Program-made: the position numbers and the translations under genes
NCBI RefSeq assembly: GCF_000013205.1
Contig: NC_007775.1
Location: 1,856,501-1,920,500, forward strand
Length of the DNA stretch: 64,000 nt
Reading direction: 5' to 3'
DNA from: Synechococcus sp. JA-3-3Ab
GTDB lineage: Bacteria > Cyanobacteriota > Cyanobacteriia > Thermostichales > Thermostichaceae
Notes under the pieces: generated by a model
Database searches by the model: none
What the model was told of the DNA's origin: nothing
The model's input: the letters and a program-made list of their open reading frames with translations, nothing else
Part shown: piece by piece, positions 1-8,539 of the stretch
How the letters are laid out: each line of letters opens with the position of its first letter
Numbering within the stretch: the stretch's first letter is position 1

Positions 1-1111
1 CGAGGGCAGCTACCAGGTGGTGGATCCAGAAGGGGTTCTCTGTCTCCAAGCTCCTCCTACGGCTGACCCTGCCATTGGGCAAAAGCTGCGCTCGCAGCGG
101 ATCCCCTTGGCCGAGACCTTTGTGGCCCAGATTCCGCAGGGATCCGTGCACGTGGGCCACTATCCCCGCCACCTCTACGCCAGCTTTGCCAGCGCCGTGC
201 TTACCCGTAGGGGTGAGTTGCTGGCCGATGTCTCCCCCAGCTTGCCGCCGCCGGAGTTTCTCGACTGGGACTGGAAGCCGGCTCACCTAGAACACCACCC
301 CGTTTTGGACTTGCCCCACCTGCCGCCGCCAATTCCGCTGGATGGCCCTGTCGCCCTCTTGCCCCTGGGGGCAGTCAACTACTTCCATTGGATGGTGGAC
401 ATCCTGCCCGCCCTCGATCTCCTACGCCGCGCCGGCTTCCTCGAAAAAGACCTTCCCATCTTGCTCCACGGCTACCAGGGCAAGCCCTTCCAAGTGCAGA
501 GCTTAGCTGCCCTGGGGATCCCCACAGAACGCCTTCTAAGCTTCGAGCAGGTGGGGGGATCCCATCTGCAAGCGCAGAACCTCATTGTGCCCTCGCTGGC
601 TGGGCCGGTGGGGTGTCTAACCCCCAGGGGCTGGAAGGTGCTGCAGCAACTGGTTCCTCTGGGGCAGGCGGCGGATCCCTTGTTGCCGCGGCGGGTTTAC
701 ATTAGCCGTCGTGCTGCACGCTGGCGGCGGGTCATCAACGAGGCGGAGGTGCTGGAGGCCTTGCGCCCCTGGGGCTTTGTGCCTGTGCAACTGGAAGTCC
801 TTTCCCTAGCCGAACAGATAGCCTTGATGCAAAAAGCAGAGGCAGTCATGGGGATCCACGGGGCGGGCCTGACCAACCTTGCCTTTTGTCAGCCTGGCAC
901 GGTTGCCATCGAGATCTTCCCCAGCAACGCCGTGCTCCCCTACTTCTGGAGCCTTGCCCAGGTGGTGGGGCTCAACTACTTTCCCCTAGTGGCCCCAACC
1001 TGCGACCCCGCCCTGGTGGCCCTGCTGGCTAGCCCAGAGCTAGACCGGGAGGATGCCTGGGTGCCGGTTCCGGCTCTACTGGCCTTGCTAGAGCAAACAG
1101 GGCTGCAGTAA
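1..1111 (+). CDS. Glycosyltransferase family 61 (DUF563)-like protein, 5' end outside window
   Basis: The reading frame is open from the first bases, so the gene is probably cut at the window edge; the first internal start is a GTG at 17. The C-terminal half carries GT61/DUF563 hallmarks: NYFHWMVDILP near residue 121, then VMGIHGAGLTNLAFCQPGT followed by IEIFP near residues 280-300. Proteins of this family transfer sugars in capsule, exopolysaccharide or glycoprotein synthesis; the donor and acceptor cannot be read from sequence. The TAA stop directly abuts the tRNA-Leu gene on the other strand. GGGATCCC-type octamers are frequent, as in most of the window. The family call is firm, the substrate unknown. 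Confidence 0.8.
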   Translation, partial: EGSYQVVDPEGVLCLQAPPTADPAIGQKLRSQRIPLAETFVAQIPQGSVHVGHYPRHLYASFASAVLTRRGELLADVSPSLPPPEFLDWDWKPAHLEHHPVLDLPHLPPPIPLDGPVALLPLGAVNYFHWMVDILPALDLLRRAGFLEKDLPILLHGYQGKPFQVQSLAALGIPTERLLSFEQVGGSHLQAQNLIVPSLAGPVGCLTPRGWKVLQQLVPLGQAADPLLPRRVYISRRAARWRRVINEAEVLEALRPWGFVPVQLEVLSLAEQIALMQKAEAVMGIHGAGLTNLAFCQPGTVAIEIFPSNAVLPYFWSLAQVVGLNYFPLVAPTCDPALVALLASPELDREDAWVPVPALLALLEQTGLQ

Positions 1112-1195
1112 TGGGATCGGAGGGACTCGAACCCTCACGTTCTTGAGGAACAACGGATTTTAAGTCCGTAGCGTCTACCATTCCGCCACGATCCC
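1112..1195 (-). tRNA. tRNA-Leu (anticodon UAA)
   Basis: Reading the minus strand, GGGATCG at the 5' end pairs with CGATCCC at the 3' end, followed by discriminator A. The anticodon arm is ACGGA-CTTAAAA-TCCGT, giving anticodon TAA. A long variable arm (TGTTCCTCAAGAACG) and the GGTTCGAGTCC T arm complete a class II leucine tRNA of about 84 nt. CCA is not encoded. The anticodon loop is uninterrupted, so the group I intron common in cyanobacterial tRNA-Leu(UAA) is absent. Confidence 0.95.
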
Positions 1196-1238
1196 TGGAG
1201 TAGCCGTACTACTCTACCAAAGGGTTTGCTGTGGGGGA

Positions 1239-3209
1239 CTAGGAGGCTTCTATAGGGAGAGTATGGCATGCCAGCTTCTGGCAGACAGCCTGGCGCAGGA
1301 AATGAGCTAAGGCCGCCACGCAGTCTTGATCCTCAAGAAGCAGGTCGCGCCGCTCTTGGATTTGCTGAGCGATTTGCTGCCGAAATTGGGGATCCGTTCC
1401 CAGTTGTACGGCCAGCTCTTCGTAGCGCTGGAGGTCTGGGGCAATTAGAAGCTCAAGGCCCATTCTTTTGAGGATGGCGTAGGTGTGGCGGCCCCGCAGG
1501 AACCGGCCAGGGCAGGTGACCACCGGCAAGCCGGCAGCAATGGCTTCCAGGGTGGTGATCCCGCCCGACCAGCCGTAGGAGTCCAGCATGACGTCAGCGC
1601 AGCGATTGAGATCCAGGTAGTCTTGGTGGTCCAAGGCGGGCAGGATTCGACAGTGGTCTTCCACCGCAAGACCATAGCTGGAAAAGATGGAGGCAAGCCG
1701 CTGCCAGAAGCGCTGACCAATGGCAGCATTGGGCAAGGCCAGGAAGACAAATTGGGCCCTGGGCACTTGCCGAGCAATAGCTGGAAAAAGGTAGTCGTAT
1801 TGCGGCAGGTACTTGCCCAAATACTGGCAGGTGAGATAGACAACGGCCTCTTGAGGCAGACCAAAGTCCTGGCGGTAACGTCTCTGGGGAGGCAAAACGG
1901 GCTTTTCAAAACAGGTACCCAGGTGGGGCAGCCGGACCAAGGTTTCGCTGTAGTGGGCCTGCCCATTTTCAGGCTCCATGAGGTCGCTGGAGAGAAAGTA
2001 GTCAATGGTCGACAGTCCCGAAGTAACGGGATGAGCCCAGGTGGAGCATTGGACTGGGGCTAGCCGCAGGGACGCCAGCTGCAACATAAGGGGAGAAAGG
2101 CCAATTTCCAGGTACACCAAAACATCCAGCTGATCCTGCAAAATTTGGCGGGCAGCCTCTTCAAAGCCAGTGGGAATGTGGCGAAAGACGTCGGCATGCT
2201 GACGATATTGCTCCGTCAGGAAATCAACTCTGGGATCCAAGTGATAGGCAAACACCTGGAAAGGCCACTTGGAGCTAGCCTTTAAGTACTTCACCCACCC
2301 CAAAGAAAGGCGGCTGTAAGAGCAAGCGCGCATGGAGGCCGAGACAAACCCAACGCGAATGGGATCCCCTGGCCGGGCTTGCCGGGGGAGATACTCCCAA
2401 TCGGGGTAGGAGGCTTTCACAATGCGCTGCACCAACTGAGCGTATTTCTTCTGCAGCTCCAAGTCGTCGTAGCCCTGGTACTGCAGAAGGTGAGGCGTTC
2501 CCCAACTTGACCCTAAAAAGGCAAGCCGCCGCTGCTCTGGGGTGTCTAGAGGCGTCTCCTGAATGAGGCGATCCAGGTGTTCTACAAAGCGCAAGCGAAA
2601 GCGGTGTAGCTCCTGTTCATCCTGATAGATAGCCGGCAAATAGAGGTGGTAAAGCCAGCGGGCTTGCACCAAGTTAGGATCCAAAGTCCATGCCTTTTCC
2701 AGGTGATCCAGAGCCGCGCTGTGTTCCCCTTGCTCGCGATGGGCTATCCCCAGACAAAAATGCACCTCAGCCCAAGGGATCCCTGCTAGTGGATCTGGAT
2801 TTTCTAACAGGGAGCCCAGCAAGGAGATTGCCTCTTCGTGGCGGCCTAGGTTAACAAGAATCTTGCCCGCTTGAAAGGCAGAAAGGTAAGCCTTGGGATT
2901 GAGGCTCAGGCTCTGCCGATGGCAAGATAGAGCCTTTTCCAGTTGCCCCAAGGACTCATAGACAACGCCCAGGTTGTGATGATAGAGGGCTACGTGGGGA
3001 TTGAGCTCAATGGCCTCGGCAATCAAGGCAGCCGCCCATTCCCCCTCCCCCTTGGCCTGGGCCACCGTCCCCAGCAGGTGCAGGGCATCGGGTTGATCGG
3101 GAAACTCCGCCAGAATTTGCGAGTAAATGGCTTCCGCTGTTCGCAAGTCGCCAGCCTGCTGGGCCTGGATCCCGGCTAGAAGCTTCTCTGTAAGGGCGAG
3201 ATCCGACAT
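1239..3209 (-). CDS. TPR-repeat SPINDLY-type O-GlcNAc transferase-like protein (GT41)
   Basis: The N-terminal part (about residues 1-170 from the chosen start) is tetratricopeptide repeats with typical A/Y/P spacing (DALHLLGTVA, ALYHHNLGVVYESLGQLEKA). The rest matches bacterial SPINDLY/GT41 proteins: IRVGFVSASM, FLSSDLMEPENGQAHYSE, LPHLGTCFEKP, then VMLDSYGWSGGITTLEAIAAG near the C-terminus, the nucleotide-sugar pocket segment. It may transfer a sugar to proteins or to a glycan; the acceptor is unknown. The frame stays open upstream to 3488, but those residues are poor in family features, so the ATG at 3209 (MSDLALTEK) is preferred, giving 656 residues. It lies beside another glycosyltransferase on the opposite strand. 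Confidence 0.8.
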   Translation of the reverse strand: MSDLALTEKLLAGIQAQQAGDLRTAEAIYSQILAEFPDQPDALHLLGTVAQAKGEGEWAAALIAEAIELNPHVALYHHNLGVVYESLGQLEKALSCHRQSLSLNPKAYLSAFQAGKILVNLGRHEEAISLLGSLLENPDPLAGIPWAEVHFCLGIAHREQGEHSAALDHLEKAWTLDPNLVQARWLYHLYLPAIYQDEQELHRFRLRFVEHLDRLIQETPLDTPEQRRLAFLGSSWGTPHLLQYQGYDDLELQKKYAQLVQRIVKASYPDWEYLPRQARPGDPIRVGFVSASMRACSYSRLSLGWVKYLKASSKWPFQVFAYHLDPRVDFLTEQYRQHADVFRHIPTGFEEAARQILQDQLDVLVYLEIGLSPLMLQLASLRLAPVQCSTWAHPVTSGLSTIDYFLSSDLMEPENGQAHYSETLVRLPHLGTCFEKPVLPPQRRYRQDFGLPQEAVVYLTCQYLGKYLPQYDYLFPAIARQVPRAQFVFLALPNAAIGQRFWQRLASIFSSYGLAVEDHCRILPALDHQDYLDLNRCADVMLDSYGWSGGITTLEAIAAGLPVVTCPGRFLRGRHTYAILKRMGLELLIAPDLQRYEELAVQLGTDPQFRQQIAQQIQERRDLLLEDQDCVAALAHFLRQAVCQKLACHTLPIEAS

Positions 3210-3520
3210 CGACAGCCACGGAAGCCGGAGAACTTCCCCCACTATAGGCGCTTCAGCTCTATCCAAAACCCTCCTCACCGCCCCCTGAGCCTCATGTTGC
3301 CAAAAACACAAGAAAACGGTATCCGCAGCTCTGCGAGCGATCCACCAAAACCCCAAAAGGCTGATTCTTTCGTCGGATCCCTCGACGCCTTGCGCCACAA
3401 GGCTTTCAGGCCCCAAAGCCCCCTCGCCAAAGCTCTTTTTGCCAACCTTTTTTCGGATCCCTCGCAAATGGGTCTTGCATCCCTTCATCCCTTGCCCTGC
3501 TTGGGTTTAATGGGGGTAGA
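3210..3520. other. Non-coding stretch between SPINDLY gene and CRISPR remnant
   Basis: About 310 bp with no convincing gene. It would hold the promoter of the minus-strand SPINDLY gene and, if the CRISPR remnant is read on the plus strand, the place where a leader should lie. It contains two GGATCCCT-type octamers. It is not AT-rich and I see no clear leader or promoter. Confidence 0.5.
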
Positions 3521-3635
3521 GTTCCCCCTTCGTGGGGATCCCTAGAAATTGGAAACGACCTCCGAAACAACACATCACTGGGCAAAGCCCAGCATGAAAG
3601 TTCCCCCTTCGTGGGGATCCCTAGAAATTGGAAAC
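3521..3635 (+). CRISPR. Minimal CRISPR array: two identical 36-bp repeats, one 43-bp spacer
   Basis: Two identical 36-bp copies lie at 3521-3556 and 3600-3635, running GTTCCCCCTTCGTGGGG...TAGAAATTGGAAAC, separated by a unique 43-bp spacer (3557-3599). Repeat length, spacer length and the terminal ATTGGAAAC (compare the ATTGAAAC handle common in cyanobacterial repeats) fit CRISPR, with the likely direction on the plus strand. The repeat itself contains the GGGATCCC octamer. No cas gene is in the window. A diverged third copy lies at 4711-4746, beyond a BtuF-like gene. With only two intact repeats, a non-CRISPR dispersed repeat is still possible. Confidence 0.7.
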
Positions 3636-3773
3636 AACCGCCAGGTGCTCCCAAACTTCACGCGCCTGTGCAGCAGCCACAATCGGGCAGTGCTGTACGC
3701 GCTAGAAGACTTCGGGCTCGAGTATGACGCCGTCCAGGCCCACAACCCTATCGAAAGCAGCATCAAAGCTTAG
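3636..3773 (+). pseudogene. Unidentified coding remnant directly after the CRISPR repeat
   Basis: The frame running out of the second repeat encodes about 45 residues ending in VLYALEDFGLEYDAVQ and a TAG at 3771-3773. The stretch looks protein-like rather than random, but I recognise no family. Its stop overlaps the TAA of the convergent BtuF-like gene. It may be the 3' tail of a lost gene left by a deletion or by recombination at the repeats. Low confidence. Confidence 0.25.
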
Positions 3774-4591
3774 GCGGAGGATTGGGCCTCCCAGCGGTCA
3801 AAGATCTGCAGCAGCAACTGCACCCCATCGGTCAAGGCAGCCGGACCGGGCTGCAGAATCACCTCTGACGGCAGCTCGTAGACGTGTCCGCTCCAGACCG
3901 CCGGGATAGTCTCCCACCCAGGGCGGCTGTGAAGCCGCTCAGGCTTGAACCTCTTGCCACACCAGGACACCAGGATGATGTCTGGAGCGCGCCGCACGAC
4001 CTCTGCCGGTTCAGCTATAATCCGGCGCCGTGCATCGGGATAGGCACTGAATTCGGAAAAGATGTCTTCAGCTCCACACAAACGAATGAGTTCGCTGATC
4101 CAGCCGATGCCTGTAATCAAGGGGTCGTCCCACTCCTCGAAGTAGACCCGTGGACGGCGGCGCCGTTGCTGTCCACGCTGCATAGCTCGGTGCAATCCCT
4201 CCCGCAAGGAGCGCACATATGCCCGTGCCTGAGCAGCTCGCCCTACCAGTGCCCCAAGGCGCAGGATCATGGAGAGGATCCCCTCAACCGTGCGCTGGTT
4301 GAAGCAGACAACCTCCACCCCCTGGCGAATGAGCTCAGCGCAAATGTTTGCCTGCAGATCCGACCATGCAAGCACAACATCGGGCTGCAGCGCCAAAATC
4401 CGTTCGATGTTGGCATCCAGAAGGGTGGACACCTTCGGCTTCTTCCGCGCCTCCGGCGGACGCACCGTAAATCCAGAAATGCCGACGACGAGATCCCCAG
4501 CCCCCAAGGCGTAGAGCGTCTCTGCCGTCTCCTCCGTCAAGCACACGATGCGCTCTGGCAATCGCGGTCGCGGAACATGTCTGCCAATCAT
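3770..4591 (-). CDS. BtuF-like periplasmic-binding-fold protein, cobalamin/iron-siderophore type, without signal peptide
   Basis: The sequence follows the BtuF/TroA-like fold: ERIVCLTEETAETLYALGAGDLVVGIS, then LLDANIERILALQPDVVLAW and a C-terminal PDIILVSWCG. Such proteins bind vitamin B12 or iron chelates for ABC import. No secretion signal or lipobox is visible, so this one may work in the cytoplasm or belong to the signal-less cobalamin-binding subgroup. The ATG at 4591 is preferred; a TTG at 4630 would add 13 residues. No BtuC or BtuD permease or ATPase genes flank it. It sits alone between CRISPR-like repeats at 3600-3635 and 4711-4746, which suggests capture or rearrangement. Confidence 0.7.
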   Translation of the reverse strand: MIGRHVPRPRLPERIVCLTEETAETLYALGAGDLVVGISGFTVRPPEARKKPKVSTLLDANIERILALQPDVVLAWSDLQANICAELIRQGVEVVCFNQRTVEGILSMILRLGALVGRAAQARAYVRSLREGLHRAMQRGQQRRRRPRVYFEEWDDPLITGIGWISELIRLCGAEDIFSEFSAYPDARRRIIAEPAEVVRRAPDIILVSWCGKRFKPERLHSRPGWETIPAVWSGHVYELPSEVILQPGPAALTDGVQLLLQIFDRWEAQSSA

Positions 4592-4710
4592 CGGGATTTC
4601 TTCGAGCGAGTCTACGAACTGGTTTGCCAAATGGGCGCTCTAGGCTGCCCGCTTCGATGCCTCACCCCGACGCTCATGCAAGAGCTCTCGCAGTGGGAAG
4701 GGGTTCAATG

Positions 4711-4746
4711 CAAGACGACTGCGGGGGGTTCCTAGAAATTGGAGAC
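4711..4746 (+). repeat. Degenerate third copy of the CRISPR-like repeat
   Basis: The last 23 bases, GGGGGTTCCTAGAAATTGG then AGAC, match the 3' portion of the 36-bp repeat at 20 positions by eye; the 5' portion is lost. It is in the same orientation as the two intact repeats and ends four bases before the crtH stop codon. A diverged terminal repeat is common at the leader-distal end of arrays. Confidence 0.6.
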
Positions 4747-4750
4747 AGCT

Positions 4751-6310
4751 TTAGGAGAAGTCCGCCGCTACCCGGTGGGCGCAGGCAAACCCAGAGAAAG
4801 CGACAGCGTTGAGTCCCTGGCCGGGGAAGGTGCTATCCCCCACGCAGTAGAGGTTGGGGATGGCGGTGCGGTTGAAGGGCATGCCCAAGAGTCCCCAGGG
4901 AGTGCCGCGAGGGATGGGGCCGTAGGTGCCGTCGACGCGGCCCAAGAAGCGGCGGTGGGTGCGGGGGGTGCCCACTTCCTGCAGTTCAATGTGGGATCCC
5001 AGACCAGGCCAGAGGGCCTCCAGGCGGCGGATGAGACGCTCGGCTGCCGCTTGTTTTTGCTGCCGGTACTGCTCTGGGCTCAAGCCCTGCCAAGTCTGCA
5101 TCCAACTGGGGGTAAAGGCGTGGACAATGTGGCGGCCTGGTGGGGCCAGCTCCGGATCCAAAAGGGTGGGGATGGAGACGAAGATCGTGCCCTGCTCCGC
5201 CTCCAGGTCTTGCCAATCTTCTAGAAGAATGTGGTGGCAGTAGCGCTCGCCGGCCAGAGGCTCGGCCCGCACCCCCAAGTGCAGGCTTAAGAAACTGGGG
5301 GACTGTTGATAACGGCTTTGCCAGCGCCGCTCCGCTGCCGGAAAGGGTCCTGGCCAGAGGCGGCCAAAGGTATCCCAGCGGGTGGCATTGGAGATGATCT
5401 TGCGCGCAAAGAGCTTTTCCCCCGTGGAGAGCTCGACGCCCACGGCCCGGCCCCGTTCTGCCAAAATCCGCCGCACCGACGCTCGGTAGCGGATTTGCCC
5501 CCCGCAGGTCTCTAGCCCCTGGGCCAGCTTTTGAGCAATCTGCCCCACCCCTCCCTTGGGGTAGTTGACGCCACCGTAGTGGCGGTCGCAGAACACCATG
5601 CCGGCGTTGATCATGGGCGTGCGCTCCGCCGGCACCACCGACCAGCAGTAGCACTCCATATCCACAAAGCGCAGCAGCGCCGGATGGCGGAGGTGGCGCC
5701 GCGCCACCTGGCCCACATTGGCCGGCAAATAGCGGGCCAAAGTCAGGCAGGCGCGGGGGTTGCCGACAAAAGAGCGCCAGAGATAGCCCCACTCCTCCAA
5801 AGAGAGCAGCTCCATGGCGTTGAGGCTGTTGAAGATAGGCCAGAAGCTGTCGTAGAAACGGCGGATGCCGCCCGCTTCCTGAGGGAAATAGCTAGCTAGC
5901 TCCTGCAAAAACTCCTCGTAGTTCCGGTGTACGCGCGGGCTGAGCCCCTGGGGCAGGTGGTAGGCAATCTGCACCGGGTCGGGGATGGAGTCCAAAGACT
6001 GGCCCACGGCAGCCAAGGCGCGGGTAAGCAGGTTGGTGGTGCCCTGCCTGCCCAGGCCAAAGATCATGGAAGCCCCGACGTCGAAGCGGTAGATCCCGTT
6101 GCCGTTGGGATCCGGGCGCTCAAAGTAGCCGGCGCTGCCACCAGGGATGAGGTATTTTTCCAGCACCAACACCCGGTAGCCCTTGGCCGCCAACTGGGTG
6201 GCCGCCACCAGGCCGCCAATCCCAGCGCCAATGACAATGACATCCCAAACAGAAGGGGGGGAAGCAGGAGGTGCCGTAGCTTGAGGTCGAGAAAACAGCG
6301 TTTGGGTCAA
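4751..6310 (-). CDS. crtH: Carotenoid (prolycopene) cis-trans isomerase CrtISO/CrtH
   Basis: A 519-residue FAD-dependent enzyme. [20 protein letters not shown] (about 22-41) is the dinucleotide-binding motif, followed by [16 protein letters not shown]. The C-terminal [22 protein letters not shown] is the FAD/CrtI-family signature. Length and the EC(Y/F)[18 protein letters not shown] region fit cyanobacterial CrtH, which converts tetra-cis-lycopene to all-trans-lycopene at the thylakoid membrane, as opposed to bacterial CrtI desaturase. It stands alone, with a CRISPR-like repeat just downstream and potB-potA upstream on the same strand. Confidence 0.9.
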   Translation of the reverse strand: MTQTLFSRPQATAPPASPPSVWDVIVIGAGIGGLVAATQLAAKGYRVLVLEKYLIPGGSAGYFERPDPNGNGIYRFDVGASMIFGLGRQGTTNLLTRALAAVGQSLDSIPDPVQIAYHLPQGLSPRVHRNYEEFLQELASYFPQEAGGIRRFYDSFWPIFNSLNAMELLSLEEWGYLWRSFVGNPRACLTLARYLPANVGQVARRHLRHPALLRFVDMECYCWSVVPAERTPMINAGMVFCDRHYGGVNYPKGGVGQIAQKLAQGLETCGGQIRYRASVRRILAERGRAVGVELSTGEKLFARKIISNATRWDTFGRLWPGPFPAAERRWQSRYQQSPSFLSLHLGVRAEPLAGERYCHHILLEDWQDLEAEQGTIFVSIPTLLDPELAPPGRHIVHAFTPSWMQTWQGLSPEQYRQQKQAAAERLIRRLEALWPGLGSHIELQEVGTPRTHRRFLGRVDGTYGPIPRGTPWGLLGMPFNRTAIPNLYCVGDSTFPGQGLNAVAFSGFACAHRVAADFS

Positions 6311-6397
6311 GGGATCCCTCTAGCGCAACGCCAGTATCCTCAACCTACCAAAGCTTCAGGCAGCATCCGCCATCCAATCCCAGCCGTTTGCAGCGAC

Positions 6398-7345
6398 TTA
6401 GATCAGATCTTCCAGGCCGCGGCTGCCGACGTAGCGGCTATAGGCGTAGATTAGCCCCAGGCTCAGCCCGGTAACCAGAAAGCTGAGGGCCGCTCCAAAA
6501 GGGTAGTCCAGGCTGGCGCCAAACTGCATCTGGATGACATTGCCAATCAACAAGGTTTTGCTGCCCCCCAACAAATCGGGCACCACAAACATGCCCAGCG
6601 CCGGAATTGCCACCAGGATCAGGCCCGCCGCCAGCCCCGGCAGCGTCTGGGGCAAAAGCACCCACAGGAAAACCTGCCAGCCGTTGGCGTAGAGATCCCT
6701 GGCTGCCTCTGCCAGGCGCCAGTCGATGCGCTCTATGGCCGTGTAGAGGGGCAGGACCATGTAGGGCAAGAAGGTGTAGACCATGCCCAGGTACACCGCC
6801 AGCCAACTGGGGTAGAGAGCTGTCTGGGGCGGGATCCAGCCCAGCCAGGCCGCCAGCCGTGCCGGCCACCCCTCCGGAGCCAGCACCACCATCCAGGCAT
6901 AGGTGCGGATCACCAAGTTGGTCCAGAAGGGCACCACCACCAGCGTCAGCAACAGATCCCGCTGTCGGGGCGGGTGGGCGGCAATGAAGAAAGCCAGGGG
7001 ATAGGCCAGGAGCACACAGAAGAAGGTGGTGACGGCCGCCACCAGCAGGCTGCGGCCCAAGATCTGCCAGTAGATGGGCGTCCAGCCCAGGGGGCTATAG
7101 CCGAGAATGCGCAGGTAGTTGGCCAACGTCAGGGGCAGGCCCACCTGGCCAAACTGGCCGCTGCTGAGAAAGCTGCAAACCAGCAGCAACAGCCCCGGCA
7201 GCACCAAAAACGTTACCACCCAGAGCACCCCCGGCCCGGCAAAGATGAGGCTGCGCAGCAGCTCCTGCCAAGGGGCGAGCAGCTCCCCTGAGCGCACCTG
7301 GAAACGCTGGATCCCTGGCTCTGCCGCTGCTGGCCGCTTCAGCAT
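6398..7345 (-). CDS. PotB-like ABC transporter permease (spermidine/putrescine family)
   Basis: A 315-residue membrane protein with about six hydrophobic segments. The EAA-type loop (ERIDWRLAEAARDLYANGWQ...LPQTLPGLAAG) identifies an ABC importer inner-membrane permease of the polyamine PotB/HisM type. It would pair with the ATPase encoded directly upstream. The ATG at 7345 overlaps the 3' end of that ATPase gene by seven bases, so the two are translationally coupled. A second permease (potC) and a binding protein (potD) are not in the window, so either they lie elsewhere or the transporter works differently. The substrate could be polyamine or another small cation. Confidence 0.8.
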   Translation of the reverse strand: MLKRPAAAEPGIQRFQVRSGELLAPWQELLRSLIFAGPGVLWVVTFLVLPGLLLLVCSFLSSGQFGQVGLPLTLANYLRILGYSPLGWTPIYWQILGRSLLVAAVTTFFCVLLAYPLAFFIAAHPPRQRDLLLTLVVVPFWTNLVIRTYAWMVVLAPEGWPARLAAWLGWIPPQTALYPSWLAVYLGMVYTFLPYMVLPLYTAIERIDWRLAEAARDLYANGWQVFLWVLLPQTLPGLAAGLILVAIPALGMFVVPDLLGGSKTLLIGNVIQMQFGASLDYPFGAALSFLVTGLSLGLIYAYSRYVGSRGLEDLI

Positions 7346-8463
7346 GGAGCCTCCTGTCGCCGGGGATCCGGCTGCAAGTGCACCAAGTTCTTGGGAGGGA
7401 GATGAGCCACTAGGGCCTCCCCGATGGCAAAATCCTGATCCTCGATGTCGGCGTTGAGGGTGAGGGCCTTGAGCTGCTGGCCGCTGGCCGTTTGCAAGAG
7501 GTACTGGTTTTCTGCCCCGGTGTAGATGAGGTTTTTTACCCACACCGGCACCTGGTTGGGCAGCAGATCCCAGCCGCTGCGGGAAAGCTGAATCTTTTCC
7601 GGGCGGATGGCCAACTGCACCGGCTCCAGGCTGGGTGGGATCCCGGGCACCTTGAGCTTGCCCAGGGGCGTATCGACGCAATCGGTGCCACAGGCGATCC
7701 CCTCGATGAGGTTGCTGGCCCCCAAAAAGTCCGCCACAAAGGCTGTTGCCGGCCGCTCGTACACCTCGTCGATGAGGCCAACCTGCTCGATGCGCCCGGC
7801 CCGCATCACCGCCACCCGGTCGCTGGTAACCAAGGCCTCCTCCTGGTCGTGGGTAACAAAGATAAACGTCATGCCCAGGCGGCGCTGGAGCTCGCACAAC
7901 TGCACCTGAAGCTGCTTGCGCAACTTGGCATCCAGAGCCGAGAGCGGCTCATCCAACAGCAGCACCTCCGGCTCGTTGACCAAGGCGCGGGCCAGGGCCA
8001 CCCGCTGCTGCTGCCCGCCGGAGAGCTCCTGCGGCTTGCGCTTGGCCAGATCCCCAATCTCCACCAATTCCAAAGCGGCGGCCACCCGCTTGCGCAGCGC
8101 CTCCCCTCGCACCCCCCGCATGCGCAGGCCAAAGGCGACGTTCTCTTCCACGGTCATAAAGGGAAAGAGGGCATAGCTCTGGAACACGGTGTTGACGTTG
8201 CGCTTGTGGGCAGGCAGATGGCCCACCGGCTGCCCCCGGATCACCACCTCTCCGCCATCGGCAACCTCCAGGCCAGCGATGATGCGCAGCAGGGTGGTCT
8301 TGCCGCAGCCGGAAGGGCCCAAAAGGCCAAAAAACTCGCCCCGCCGAATCTGCAAGTCAATGCCGTCGAGGGCCACAAAATCGCCAAAGCGCTTGCGGAG
8401 CCCCTTGAGCTCCACATCCCAGTCGGGATCCCTGGAAGTGCCGGCAATGACTCCTGCCACCAC
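7339..8463 (-). CDS. PotA-like ABC transporter ATP-binding protein
   Basis: An ABC ATPase of the polyamine/sulfate/maltose (CUT/PotA) class. It has Walker A GPSGCGKTT, Q-loop NTVFQSYALFPFMTVEENVAFGL (shown in part), signature LSGGQQQRVALARAL, Walker B LLLDEPLSALD and switch histidine VTHDQEEAL. A C-terminal TOBE-like regulatory region follows (LAIRPEKIQLS onward). A GTG at 8463 is preferred because AGGG lies nine bases upstream; a TTG at 8472 is possible. It should energise the overlapping PotB-like permease at the cytoplasmic face. The exact substrate is not shown by sequence. Confidence 0.85.
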   Translation of the reverse strand: MVAGVIAGTSRDPDWDVELKGLRKRFGDFVALDGIDLQIRRGEFFGLLGPSGCGKTTLLRIIAGLEVADGGEVVIRGQPVGHLPAHKRNVNTVFQSYALFPFMTVEENVAFGLRMRGVRGEALRKRVAAALELVEIGDLAKRKPQELSGGQQQRVALARALVNEPEVLLLDEPLSALDAKLRKQLQVQLCELQRRLGMTFIFVTHDQEEALVTSDRVAVMRAGRIEQVGLIDEVYERPATAFVADFLGASNLIEGIACGTDCVDTPLGKLKVPGIPPSLEPVQLAIRPEKIQLSRSGWDLLPNQVPVWVKNLIYTGAENQYLLQTASGQQLKALTLNADIEDQDFAIGEALVAHLPPKNLVHLQPDPRRQEAPC

Positions 8464-8539
8464 AGTTAGCAACCCTGCAATACTCTCTAACTCAGTATGC
8501 AGGTTTGGAGAGCGATTGGGGTCACCGAGATCCCGGCGG

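Noticed and set aside
3210-3488. Longer SPINDLY protein starting at 3488
   Set aside because: The extra 93 residues lack family similarity and TPR pattern; the ATG at 3209 starts right at the repeats.
7346-7897. Extension of the PotB-like frame into the PotA gene
   Set aside because: The extra N-terminal region is a shadow of the overlapping ATPase gene in another frame.
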